A DNA stretch of 64,000 nucleotides, taken from contig NZ_JAGGLJ010000008.1 of assembly GCF_017874395.1 (NCBI RefSeq), positions 1 to 64,000 on the forward strand. Direction: 5' to 3'. The DNA comes from Peptoniphilus stercorisuis. Lineage in GTDB: Bacteria; Bacillota; Clostridia; Tissierellales; Peptoniphilaceae. A model generated the notes under the pieces. That model worked only from the letters and a program-made list of their open reading frames with translations, did no database searches and was not told the origin of the DNA. Position 1 is the first letter of the stretch; each line of letters opens with the position of its first letter. Both the position numbers and the translations under genes were made by a program. Positions 1 through 8,463 of the stretch are shown here, in pieces.

Positions 1-18
1 TGCTATAAAAATAAATGA

Positions 19-95
<77 letters not shown>

Positions 96-107
96 AAAAT
101 TTAATAA

Positions 108-182
108 GGCCCTGTGGTCAAGCGGTTAAGACACCACCCTTTCACGGTGGTATCCCGAGTTCGATTCTCGGCAGGGTCACCA
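108..182 (+). tRNA. tRNA-Glu (TTC)
   Basis: Anticodon TTC sits in a complete cloverleaf. The acceptor stem is GGCCCTG with CAGGGTC (one G-T pair), the T-arm is GAGTTCGATTCTC, and CCA is encoded. It lies 12 bases after tRNA-fMet in the same cluster. Confidence 0.95.
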
Positions 183-187
183 TTTAT

Positions 188-263
188 GGACGCATAGCTC
201 AGTTGGGAGAGCATCTGCCTTACAAGCAGGGGGTCATAGGTTCGAGCCCTATTGTGTCCACCA
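188..263 (+). tRNA. tRNA-Val (TAC)
   Basis: Anticodon TAC reads GTA. The acceptor is GGACGCA with TGTGTCC, the discriminator is A, and CCA is encoded. The discriminator A matches the UGGU bulge of the valS T-box at 23562-23574, and GTA matches that leader's specifier. Confidence 0.95.
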
Positions 264-268
264 TATGC

Positions 269-345
269 GGCCTGGTAGTTCAGTTGGTTAGAATGCTAGC
301 CTGTCACGCTAGAGGTCGAGGGTTCGAGTCCCTTCCAGGTCGCCA
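269..345 (+). tRNA. tRNA-Asp (GTC)
   Basis: Anticodon GTC, acceptor GGCCTGG with CCAGGTC, discriminator G, encoded CCA. It begins 5 bases after tRNA-Val. Confidence 0.95.
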
Positions 346-369
346 AAAAATTTTATAGCATTTAAGTAA

Positions 370-445
<76 letters not shown>

Positions 446-466
446 TTTTTATATATATTTACTTAA

Positions 467-552
467 GGGTGAGTTCCCGAGTTGGCCAAAGGGGACGGAC
501 TGTAAATCCGTTAGCTCAGCTTTCAGTGGTTCGAATCCACTCTCCCCCACCA
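467..552 (+). tRNA. tRNA-Tyr (GTA)
   Basis: This is a class II tRNA with a long variable arm, anticodon GTA and encoded CCA. The acceptor strands are GGGTGAG and CTCCCCC. The fourth pair is T against C, a mismatch inside an otherwise G-C-rich stem, which is unusual. The D-arm, anticodon arm and T-arm look normal. Confidence 0.93.
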
Positions 553-557
553 GTTTT

Positions 558-632
558 GCGGATGTGGCTCAGTGGTAGAGCATCGCCTTGCCAAGGCGAG
601 GGTCGCGAGTTCGAATCTCGTCATCCGCTCCA
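558..632 (+). tRNA. tRNA-Gly (GCC), copy 1
   Basis: Anticodon GCC, acceptor GCGGATG with CATCCGC, discriminator T, encoded CCA. All 75 bases are identical to the second tRNA-Gly at 32324-32398. Confidence 0.95.
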
Positions 633-639
633 AAAATTT

Positions 640-716
640 GCACCGTTAGCTCAGTTGGATAGAGCGTCTGGCTACGGACCAGAAGGCCGAGGGTTCGAAT
701 CCTTTACGGTGCACCA
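640..716 (+). tRNA. tRNA-Arg (ACG)
   Basis: Anticodon ACG, expected to be deaminated to ICG and to read CGT, CGC and CGA. The acceptor is GCACCGT with ACGGTGC and CCA is encoded. It is the last tRNA of the cluster, directly before the terminator. Confidence 0.95.
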
Positions 717-718
717 AG

Positions 719-754
719 AAAAAACCTCGTAATCGTTGATTGCGAGGTTTTTTT
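719..754 (+). terminator. Terminator of the tRNA cluster
   Basis: A 10-bp stem (CCTCGTAATC with GATTGCGAGG, one T-G pair) and a GTT loop are flanked by an A-run before and a T-run after, so it could also act on the minus strand. Confidence 0.9.
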
Positions 755-787
755 ATTATTTAGAAGATTTTTATTTTTCATTATTAT

Positions 788-946
788 CTACATATTTAAT
801 AGATCATATTCAAAATTATAGCCTATCTCTGGTGAATGTGGTAAATTTTGATGTTCAGGATTATTTTCATCGTATATAGTTCTAAATGAATTTGAAATTT
901 TATTATCTAAGTTAAAATTTAGAATATCATATTGCTTAATAATATT
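788..946 (-). other. In-frame open extension after the stop of the CuAO-like gene
   Basis: Directly after the TAA stop of the minus-strand gene at 947-1444, the same frame stays open for 52 codons and ends at a TAG at 788-790. Its translation includes residues PEHQNLPHSPEIGYNFEYD, which look protein-like rather than like random AT-rich DNA. It has no start of its own. It is either the lost C-terminus of the neighbouring gene after a nonsense mutation, or reached by stop read-through. The open frame is seen; the interpretation is inferred. Confidence 0.5.
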
Positions 947-1444
947 TTATTTATTATAACCAGAGCCTATAACAACAGTTAGATTTTCAGAATCCCAATC
1001 TATATTTAATCCCATTTCTTCAGCTAAAAATCTTATTGGTACAAAAGTTCTATTATTAATTATCTTAGGTGCAACATCTAGAATTTTTGTTGAAGAAGTA
1101 GCATTTTTGGGATTATCAACATTAATAATAGGATTATCTATAGTCATATGAAAGGTATTAAAAATACTATCATCTTTTGTTTCTACATCATTAACTATTT
1201 CTAAATATGCAATATGAATACTTTTATTTTCAGGATAATAAATCACATTATATCCTAAATTTTCAGATACAACTCTTATAGGTACTAGAGTTCTATTATT
1301 TTCAATAATAGGAGAAACATCTGAATTTACATAGTTTCCATTAATCCATATTTTTATAGGTTGTTCTTCTGCATAAATAGAATTTGGTATTAATGAAATT
1401 AACAGCATTAATACAAGAGATAATCTTTTGATTGTCTTACTCAT
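947..1444 (-). CDS. Secreted copper amine oxidase N-terminal-like (stalk) domain protein
   Basis: The protein is 165 residues with a signal peptide at 1-25 (basic start, hydrophobic core, then SIYAEE). Two half-repeats follow, each with the motif NNRT-LVPIR or NNRT-FVPIR, at about residues 48-60 and 130-141. This is typical of the CuAO N1 (stalk) domain found in many secreted clostridial proteins. No catalytic domain is present, so it is a wall-associated or extracellular protein of unknown role, not an amine oxidase. The start has a good AAGGAG site. The lipoprotein gene lies 49 bases upstream on the same strand. A further 52 codons stay open in frame after the TAA stop, suggesting truncation. 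Confidence 0.75.
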   Translation of the reverse strand: MSKTIKRLSLVLMLLISLIPNSIYAEEQPIKIWINGNYVNSDVSPIIENNRTLVPIRVVSENLGYNVIYYPENKSIHIAYLEIVNDVETKDDSIFNTFHMTIDNPIINVDNPKNATSSTKILDVAPKIINNRTFVPIRFLAEEMGLNIDWDSENLTVVIGSGYNK

Positions 1445-1493
1445 AAATAACTCCTTCTTAATTTTTCATAACTAATTATATAAACTTACTTAG

Positions 1494-1964
1494 TTAATAC
1501 TCTTCATATGCTTTTAATTTATAATCATATTTATAATAATTTTCTTCTCCATTTCCACCTGTATATATAACTTCAGTCCATATAGGATTACTATTTTTAA
1601 TATCAACATCTCCTTCATTTGAAAAAATATCTTTTTCAACAGAAACTTCTCCTGGTGTCAATGTTTCTGCAACTACTAGGAGAATCTCTTCTTCTTTATT
1701 ATTTCTATATAGAGTTTTCCAACTTTTAATATTAAACTTAGAATTATTTGAAAGTATAAACTTTCCATAATAGGCTTCTCCTTGTAATTCTAGTGGCTTT
1801 GTGATTTCAAGTTGTAAATCTTCAACAGTAGGAAATTCTTGTTTTGTCATATTTTCAACTTGATTTTTATTATTTTCATTAATAATATTATTTGTTTGCT
1901 TATTTCCACAAGATGTAAGTAATAATGTACTAGATAATAATGTAACTAATAATAATTTCCCTAT
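1494..1964 (-). CDS. Lipoprotein of unknown function with apparent non-canonical start (ATA or ATT)
   Basis: An ATG at 1848-1850 would give a 118-residue cytosolic protein. The frame runs 38 codons further upstream and encodes a clear lipoprotein signal, GKLLLVTLLSSTLLLTSCGN, with lipobox LTSC. No ATG, GTG or TTG lies in frame before it. A strong AAGGAG site ends 7 bases before an ATA at 1962-1964 and 4 bases before an ATT at 1965-1967. The GTG overlapping AAGGAG is out of frame and too close. I therefore place the start at the ATA; a mutated ATG is the alternative. The mature part is Asn- and Glu-rich and matches no family I recognise. It would be anchored in the outer leaflet of the membrane. 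Confidence 0.6.
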   Translation of the reverse strand: MGKLLLVTLLSSTLLLTSCGNKQTNNIINENNKNQVENMTKQEFPTVEDLQLEITKPLELQGEAYYGKFILSNNSKFNIKSWKTLYRNNKEEEILLVVAETLTPGEVSVEKDIFSNEGDVDIKNSNPIWTEVIYTGGNGEENYYKYDYKLKAYEEY

Positions 1965-1980
1965 AATTTCACTCCTTAAA

Positions 1981-2369
1981 TTTTACATAAGTAATAACAT
2001 ATTATAATCATATCACTATTTTAAGAAAATTTAATGTATTAGCTAATATTTGAGATATCTTGATAATGCAAGAAAGAGGTTTTTATATTTTAAATTAATG
2101 TCTATATAATATTTTAGATCCATTTTTTATGTTATTTAACATTTAAAAATTGTTTATCTAAAATAATTAGAGTTTTAAATATCCAAATGAATATAGTTAA
2201 AATGATTAGTATGTTTAAATTTAATAGATACAAACTATATTAATATTTGTATGAACATAAAATGTCCCTAATAATGGAAGAAAAAGTCCCTAATCATAGG
2301 AATAATCAAACTAAATGGAAAAAATGTATTTTTATCTAAAAAATGGGAACTAAATAAAGAAATATGCTA
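1981..2369. other. AT-rich intergenic region, no gene seen
   Basis: This stretch separates the minus-strand lipoprotein from the plus-strand adhesin. Both strands are broken by frequent stops and no RNA structure stands out. A 9-base direct repeat, GTCCCTAAT, appears twice near 2264-2305. The adhesin promoter lies at its right end. Confidence 0.5.
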
Positions 2370-2398
2370 TTGAATAAAGGATATACAAATACTATATT
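2370..2398 (+). promoter_or_regulatory. Promoter of the LPXTG adhesin gene
   Basis: TTGAAT and TATATT are separated by exactly 17 bases. The predicted transcript would begin near 2405, about 80 bases before the ATG at 2484, which is preceded by AAAGGGG. Confidence 0.6.
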
Positions 2399-2483
2399 TG
2401 AATGTGATTATATGGGAGAGTTAATCAAATTAAAGAAAATGTTTTTACAGGATTAATTAAATATTTAAAAAAGGGGATTTTAA

Positions 2484-5400
2484 ATGAAAAAAACATAGCG
2501 GTAATACTTTTATTCTCTTTCATATTGCAAATAATATATCCATTCAACAATTTAATATTTGCAAATGAAAGTATAGAGCATAATAATATCTCAATATTTG
2601 AAACATTCGAAGAAGAAATGCCAGAAGATGAGAATTTAGAAGCTAAAGATGAGAATTTAGAAGCTAAAGACTTAGGAAATATTTTTAAAGATGCTACTAT
2701 AGAGATAGATAGTAACAAAATTAGTCCAGAGGACGAAGTTAAGATTTCTGAAGTTAGTTCAATAAAAGTGGAATATAATTGGGAAATTGCTGATGATGAA
2801 GAAATAATAGCTGAAGACTATGCAAGTATTAAACTACCAAATGCTATTAAAGCAATTAAATCATCAGAAAGCGGAAATGTTATATCTAATGATGAAGTCG
2901 TTGGAATATATAATATAGAAGGAGATAATCTTAAAATTGTTTTTAATGACAAGTTAAATAAATTAGAAGAAAGAAATGGAACTTTTGGATTATTATTTAA
3001 TATTAATAATGATATTTTTGAGGAAAATACTAAGCAAATTATATCTTTTGAAACTAAAGAAAAAAAAGATTATAATATTACAGTTAAACCCAAAAATGGT
3101 AAAACAATAGAAAAAAATGGAGAATTTGACAATGAATTAAATCCAAAAAATATAAACTGGACTATTGATATAAATACTTCCTTAGATGATCTAAAAAAAG
3201 TTAAAATTCAAGATGATATTATAAAATCACTAGAATTAGATGGAAGTATTGAAGTTTATAATTTAATAGTTGGATCAAAGGGAAAAGTTGTAGAGGGGAC
3301 AAAATATAAAGATTTTTATGAATTTCCAATAGATCTAGGTGATATAAATTCTGCATATAGAATAAAATATAAAACTAATATAGTTGATTCTAATGAAAAT
3401 ACATTTAAGAATAAAGCTATTTTATTAGAAGATGACAAAGAAAAAGCAAATGATATTAAAGAAAAAGGCTCTTATATAGAAAAAACTGGAAATAATATAG
3501 ATAATAAAACTATTAAATGGAATATATTTGTAAATAAGAGATTAGATAATCTTGAAAATGCAACTATAGAAGATAATCTTCCAAAGGGATTAATTTTAAA
3601 AGAAAATTCTATAAGAGTATATAAGTTAAATCAAAATGGAACTGACTTTAGTAGAGAGGAAGAATTAAACAATGACTATAAAAACCTTTCAATTAATCTT
3701 GGAAAAATAGACTCTGCTTATGAAATAGAATTTGAAACAAATATAGATTACGCAAAATTAGACGAAGTAGAATTTAAAGAAAAATTAGAATTTGAGAATA
3801 CAGCTTCTTTAAAATCTAATGAACAAACTTGTGAACAAACTTGGTCAGATAATGCTAAGGTAGAAATAGATAGAGGAAGTATATTATCTAAAAGTGGTAG
3901 AGAAATAACTTCTTATAAAGATGAAAAACCTATTATGGAATGGACTATAAAAGTAAATAGTGCAAATGCAAAAATATATAATTCTATATTAGAAGATACA
4001 ATAGGAGAAGGTCAAAATTTAATAGAAGATAGTATTGAGATAAAAAATTCTTCAGGAAAAATTAATGATAGTGATATTTCTATAAATGGTAATGGATTCA
4101 AAATAAATTTAGGAATTATTGAAGAAGAATATACTATAAAATACAAAGTTGAAATTACAAATGAAAATATAAAAGAATATACAAACCAAGCAATATTAAA
4201 AGGGAATTTTAAAGAAGGCCCAGGAACAGGAACTGAAGAAAATATAATTGAAGAAATAAATGTTTCTGGAACACTTACAGAAAATAATATATTTGCTAAA
4301 GAAACAGTTAATGGAAATATAAATGATATTAATTATAATGGTATAGATTATGAAAATAAAACTATGTCTTGGAAACTGACAGTAGATGCTTTTAAAGATA
4401 AAATAAAAAGATTAAATATTAAAGAAGAATTTACTCCTGCTAGAAGTATGTTTTTATTAGAAGATAGTCTTATAATTATGAAAGATAATATAGTTTTGGA
4501 TAAAAATTTATATCAAATAGTAGATCATGGAGTAGATGGATTTGGAATTAACTTTAATGGAGAATTAGAAAAAGCAAAATATGAAATTTATTTTAAAACA
4601 TCCTTTGAACTTAATGAGTTAATTGAAAAAAAAGGAATAATAAATGAAAAATCAACTTATAATGAAAAATCAACTTATAATAATAAAGCTACCTTTACTG
4701 GAGAAAATAGTAAAGATGAAAAATTTAGTGATGAAAAAACAGCTGAATATAACTTAAAAAAATATATTTTTAATAATGGAAAAAAAGAAGCATCCTTAGA
4801 TAGAGACAGTAGAAATATTAATTGGAAAGTATATACTAATACTTTATCAAGGAAATATTCTGATAAATACACTATCACAGATAAATTAAGTGAAGGACAA
4901 AAATCAAATAAAGATATAAAAATTAGCACATATGATATAAATAAAGATGGAAATATAGTTAATATAAAGGAAATAAATGATGGATTTAGTATTAAAGATT
5001 TATCTGATGATAGTTTTTCAATAGAATTTGAAAATGGAATAGATAAACCTATATTATTAGAGTATTCTAGTGAAATTGTAGGGATTTCAAAGGAAAATTA
5101 TTCTAATAAAGCAAATGTAAAATCTTCAGATTATTCAAAGGAATATAGTAAAAAAGTAAATTATGATTATCATAATAGCTTTATAGACAAAGAAAGTGAT
5201 ATTGAAGGTTCAAAAGCATATACAGATGATGAAATTTTATGGACTGTAGATATTAATAAAAGTTTATCTTATATTCAAAATGCTGTTTTTAAAGATACAA
5301 TAAGTGAAGGGCATATTTATATAGAAGACAGTTTAAAAGTATTTGATAAATCAGGTAAAGAGATAGAAAATATAAAGGATAAATTAAAAGTTGAAAATAA

Positions 5401-6928
5401 TAATGTAGATAGTGAAACTATATTGAAATTAGATTTAGGAAACTTAGATAAAGAATTAAAAATCCAATATAAGACAGTAGTATTATCAACAAATGGAAGT
5501 ATATCAAATCAAGCTGAGCTAACAGGTAAGGGTATTGAAGAAAAAACTAACTCAAAAAAGGAATATACAGTAGAGCAAAGCTCATGGGCTACAGGTTCAG
5601 GAAAAGAAAAAATAGGATCCTTAGAAATAATCAAAATAGATTCTAGTACTAAAGAAATTATAGAAAAAAATGAGGCTAAATTTAAACTCTATTATCTTCT
5701 AAATGGAGACAGACAGCTAGTTAAAGGAAAAACTGAAATTGGAAGTGAAGATGAAGATGGTATAATAACAACAGTTAATGGTAAAATATCATTTAAGGGT
5801 TTGCCTTATAGAAATTATTTCATAGAAGAAGTAGAAGCTCCAAAAGGATATATTCTTTTAGAAGAGCCAAAAGAAATTACAATAAATAAAGATCATAAAA
5901 AAATTAATGAAACAATAGAAAACGAAAAAGAAAAAATAGATATTACTGGAAAGAAGATTTGGGATGGTGGACCAAAGGACAAACCAAATATTGAAATTCA
6001 GCTTTATAGAGATGATGAAGTTTTAGGAGAAAAAGTTTTACTAAAATCTGGAAATACTCAGTACACTTGGAAAAATCTAGATAAAACAGATAATGTTGGA
6101 AATGAATATAAATATACAATAGACGAAGTAGAAACACCAGAGGATTATGGAAAAGAAAGAGTAGATGATTTAACTATTAAAAATATCTACAATAGTCCTA
6201 AAACTGAAATAACAGGAAGAAAAATTTGGAATGGTGGACCAAAAGATAAACCAAATATTGAGATCCAACTTTATAGAAATGATGAAGCTTTTGGAGAAAA
6301 AATTAAACTTAAAAATGGTGAGTTAAGTTATACTTGGACAGATTTAGATAAAAATGATCATAATGGAAATGAATATAAATATACAATAGATGAAGTAAAT
6401 GTTCCAAAAAATTATAGAAAAAAATTAAATGGATTAACTATTACAAATATTTATGAAGAGCCAAGAAAGCCTAATAGACCATCAAAACCAAGTAGACCAA
6501 ATAGGCCAAGACCAATTGATCCAACGAATCCAATTGATCCAACGAATCCAATTGATCCAACGAATCCAATTGATCCAACAAAGCCAATTGATCCAACAAA
6601 GCCAATTGATCCAACGAATCCAATTGATCCAACAAAACCAGTTGACCCAACGAAACCAGTTGACCCAACGAAACCAATTGATCCAACAGATCAATTTGAA
6701 TCAAATAGTGTAGATAATAAAAAAAATATAGGAGATATTAATAAATCAAGTAATTTAGATGAATATAATAATTTGAATAAAGAAGAAAACAATTCAAGAT
6801 ATAACGAAAATGGTAATTTAGAAAGATTACCTAAAACTGGACAAAAAGATAATGTTATTTATTATCTTTTAGGAAGTGTTTTAATTCTATTAAGTTTTAT
6901 TTTTAAGAAAAAAACTAAATCAGAATAA
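2484..6928 (+). CDS. LPXTG-anchored adhesin with Cna-B repeats; start region out of frame at an A7 tract
   Basis: This large cell-wall protein is exported and anchored by sortase. The ATG at 2484, behind AAAGGGG, is read as MKKT then TAG because the following A-run has 7 bases. One more A gives MKKKNIAVILLFSFIL, a normal signal peptide, in frame with the rest. Without it the longest frame begins at TTG 2525 (1467 residues) and lacks the export signal. In that numbering, six repeats of about 120-150 residues each begin with a W-x-[IVL]-x-[VI] strand, at tryptophans 212, 332, 473, 616, 767 and 906. They resemble collagen-binding-type isopeptide domains. A SpaA-like domain (about 1030-1135) and two near-identical Cna-B domains (about 1139-1312) follow. 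Last come ten PIDPT-type hexapeptides, LPKTG (1435-1439), a membrane segment and a basic tail. The convergent neighbour is a sortase. Confidence 0.85.
2487..2493 (+). repeat. A7 homopolymer tract in the adhesin signal peptide
   Basis: Seven A bases directly follow the ATG at 2484-2486. With eight, translation enters the 4.4-kb frame; with seven, it stops after four codons. This is a classic position for an on/off slippage switch, but a sequencing indel is equally possible. Confidence 0.7.
2627..2668 (+). repeat. 21-bp tandem duplication in the adhesin
   Basis: Two exact copies of a 21-base unit encode DENLEAK twice, in the N-terminal region before the first repeat domain. Confidence 0.85.
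3821..3844 (+). repeat. 12-bp tandem duplication in the adhesin
   Basis: GAACAAACTTGT is followed at once by GAACAAACTTGG, encoding EQTC then EQTW. The duplication is in frame. Confidence 0.75.
4643..4678 (+). repeat. 18-bp tandem duplication in the adhesin
   Basis: Two exact copies of an 18-base unit encode NEKSTY twice, at the edge of the fourth repeat domain. Confidence 0.85.
6512..6691 (+). repeat. Ten 18-bp tandem repeats encoding the PIDPT[NK] wall-spanning stalk
   Basis: The ten hexapeptide units are PIDPTN three times, PIDPTK twice, PIDPTN, PIDPTK, PVDPTK twice and PIDPTD. The DNA units are almost identical, so copy number should vary by slippage or recombination. Proline-rich repeats just before LPXTG usually span the peptidoglycan. 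Confidence 0.95.
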
Positions 6929-6929
6929 T

Positions 6930-6960
6930 AAAAAAGGATAGATTTTTCTATCCTTTTTTT
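6930..6960. terminator. Bidirectional terminator between adhesin and sortase
   Basis: The stem GGATAGA with TCTATCC has a TTTT loop and is flanked by A-run and T-run. It sits between two convergent genes; the sortase stop codon overlaps its right edge. Confidence 0.9.
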
Positions 6961-7630
6961 AATTAAATATTAAATTGTATTGGTTTTTGTCTAAGTCTGA
7001 AACTTCTTCTAATTTTCCTATAACAAAAAATCTTTTACCAGTTTTAGAACTATAATAACAAGTCATTAATGATATAGTTGGATCTGAATATTTATCAATA
7101 CTAATCATACTTACTTCAGTATCGTCAACAACTAATGTTTCAACGGTTTTATATTTATATAAATTAGAACCATCACTAATAAAAATAGGAGAATTTATTT
7201 CTATATCCATTAAAGCCCCAAAGAGAACGGATTTATTTTTCGAATAATGACCAATCAAAGTGTAATTTAATTGTCCCATTTGTTGATTAGTATTAACAAT
7301 GCTAGTGCCTGTCATTAGATTTTCATTAGTCGGTTCATTAAAAATAGGAAGTTTAGTATCAATATCTGGAATATATAAAATTCCTATTATATCGTTATTA
7401 TTTTTTTCGGAAAATAAAGATTTTATAGTCAATAGAATATTTGCATCATCAATCTCTAAGTTATTAATATTATTAATATTTTCATTTTGAAGTTCTGAGT
7501 TTTTGATTTTATTATAAGAATTATTCAAGGTTTTTTTTGAATTATTATTAATATATAAATCATTTAGTTTAGGGATAAGGATTAAACTTATTCCCAGAAT
7601 TAATAATAGTGGTGATATAAATTTTTTCAT
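6959..7630 (-). CDS. Sortase family transpeptidase
   Basis: Sortases cleave LPXTG-type signals and join the protein to peptidoglycan on the outer face of the membrane. The protein has 223 residues with an N-terminal membrane anchor (about 5-22) and a sortase barrel from about 80. The catalytic triad is visible as His128 (TLIGHYS), Cys191 (SLMTC) and Arg200 (GKRFF). A single N-terminal anchor and no C-terminal membrane helix suggest class A or D rather than the pilus class C; I cannot decide further. The convergent LPKTG adhesin is the obvious substrate. The start follows a GGAGAG site. Confidence 0.9.
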   Translation of the reverse strand: MKKFISPLLLILGISLILIPKLNDLYINNNSKKTLNNSYNKIKNSELQNENINNINNLEIDDANILLTIKSLFSEKNNNDIIGILYIPDIDTKLPIFNEPTNENLMTGTSIVNTNQQMGQLNYTLIGHYSKNKSVLFGALMDIEINSPIFISDGSNLYKYKTVETLVVDDTEVSMISIDKYSDPTISLMTCYYSSKTGKRFFVIGKLEEVSDLDKNQYNLIFN

Positions 7631-7735
7631 ATGCTCTCCATTAATATAATAATTTTAATTACAATCATATTATATACAAAGAATTAGTGATAATATATAA
7701 TTTTTTATTTATAAGTAAGCAAAAAGATATACTTC

Positions 7736-8310
7736 TTAGTATATCTTTGCTATTTTTTTAAATAAAATTTTTGGATACATATTTTTGTAGATTAAGTTTA
7801 ATTCTTTTTTGATATTTGTATTGGAATTATATAATTTCATTGGCATATACATTATATTAAATTTTCCGCCTGCTAAATTTATTTCTGCATTTGAAAGGTA
7901 TGCTCCATTTTTTTATAGAAATCTATTCTTCTTGTTCTTGTTATTTTTTCATTTTCATCTATTGCATACTTTGGATTTTCACATTCAAATATTAGAGAGT
8001 TTATATTAAGTTCATTTTTTAAATGTTCAAGCATAATACTTCCAATACCATTTCCTCTTTCTTCTTGAACTGTTGCAAAATAATCTAATAGTAAAGTTTT
8101 TTCACATTTCCAAACAAAGGCTGCATAAGCTTTTAATTGATTATCTTTTTCTAAAATATAACAAGTGTATTTATTTTCTTGATACATTTTTTTTATTAGA
8201 AAGAATGGCTTTCTCTCTGAAAATGGAAAAACATTTTTTAAGTTATTTTTGTAAATTCTTTTAAATTCCTTAAGGTCTATTTTTCTTAATTTATAAGACC
8301 GATTAATCAT
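7736..8310 (-). pseudogene. GNAT family N-acetyltransferase, frameshifted at an A7 tract
   Basis: The reading frame encodes a GNAT fold: LKAYAAFVWK, then the acetyl-CoA loop QEERGNGIGSIMLEHL, then FECENPK and RIDFYKK. At 7908-7914 (seven T on the plus strand) the frame shifts and ends early at 7879. Adding one A restores FYKKNGAYLSNAEINL and a C-terminus ending at a TAA at 7736-7738. FYKKNGA is the usual GNAT sequence here, so the family supports the repaired frame. The start is placed at ATG 8308-8310 behind GTAGGA; an ATG at 8361 has no clear ribosome site. The substrate is unknown. Confidence 0.75.
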
Positions 8311-8463
8311 TTTAATCCTACTGTGTATTTTAAATACATTATAATAAAATATTATACCCATAAGAATACAATTAAATACTTAGATAAACAAAATTTACGA
8401 AAAAATTTTTATTAATGGACTTTTTTTAATAAACAATATATTCTTATTAAAAGGGAGGATGCC

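Noticed and set aside
469-732. 87-codon open frame across the tRNA genes
   Set aside because: It lies wholly within tRNA-Tyr, tRNA-Gly and tRNA-Arg genes; its translation is tRNA sequence, not a protein.
2200-2480. Remnant gene upstream of the adhesin
   Set aside because: All six frames carry frequent stops and no family motif is readable.
6512-6691. Tandem repeats as a possible CRISPR array
   Set aside because: The units are 18 bp, contiguous without spacers, and in frame inside a coding sequence.
6453-6713. Open frames on both strands through the PIDPT repeats
   Set aside because: They arise only because an 18-bp repeat keeps all frames open; the LPXTG frame explains the region.
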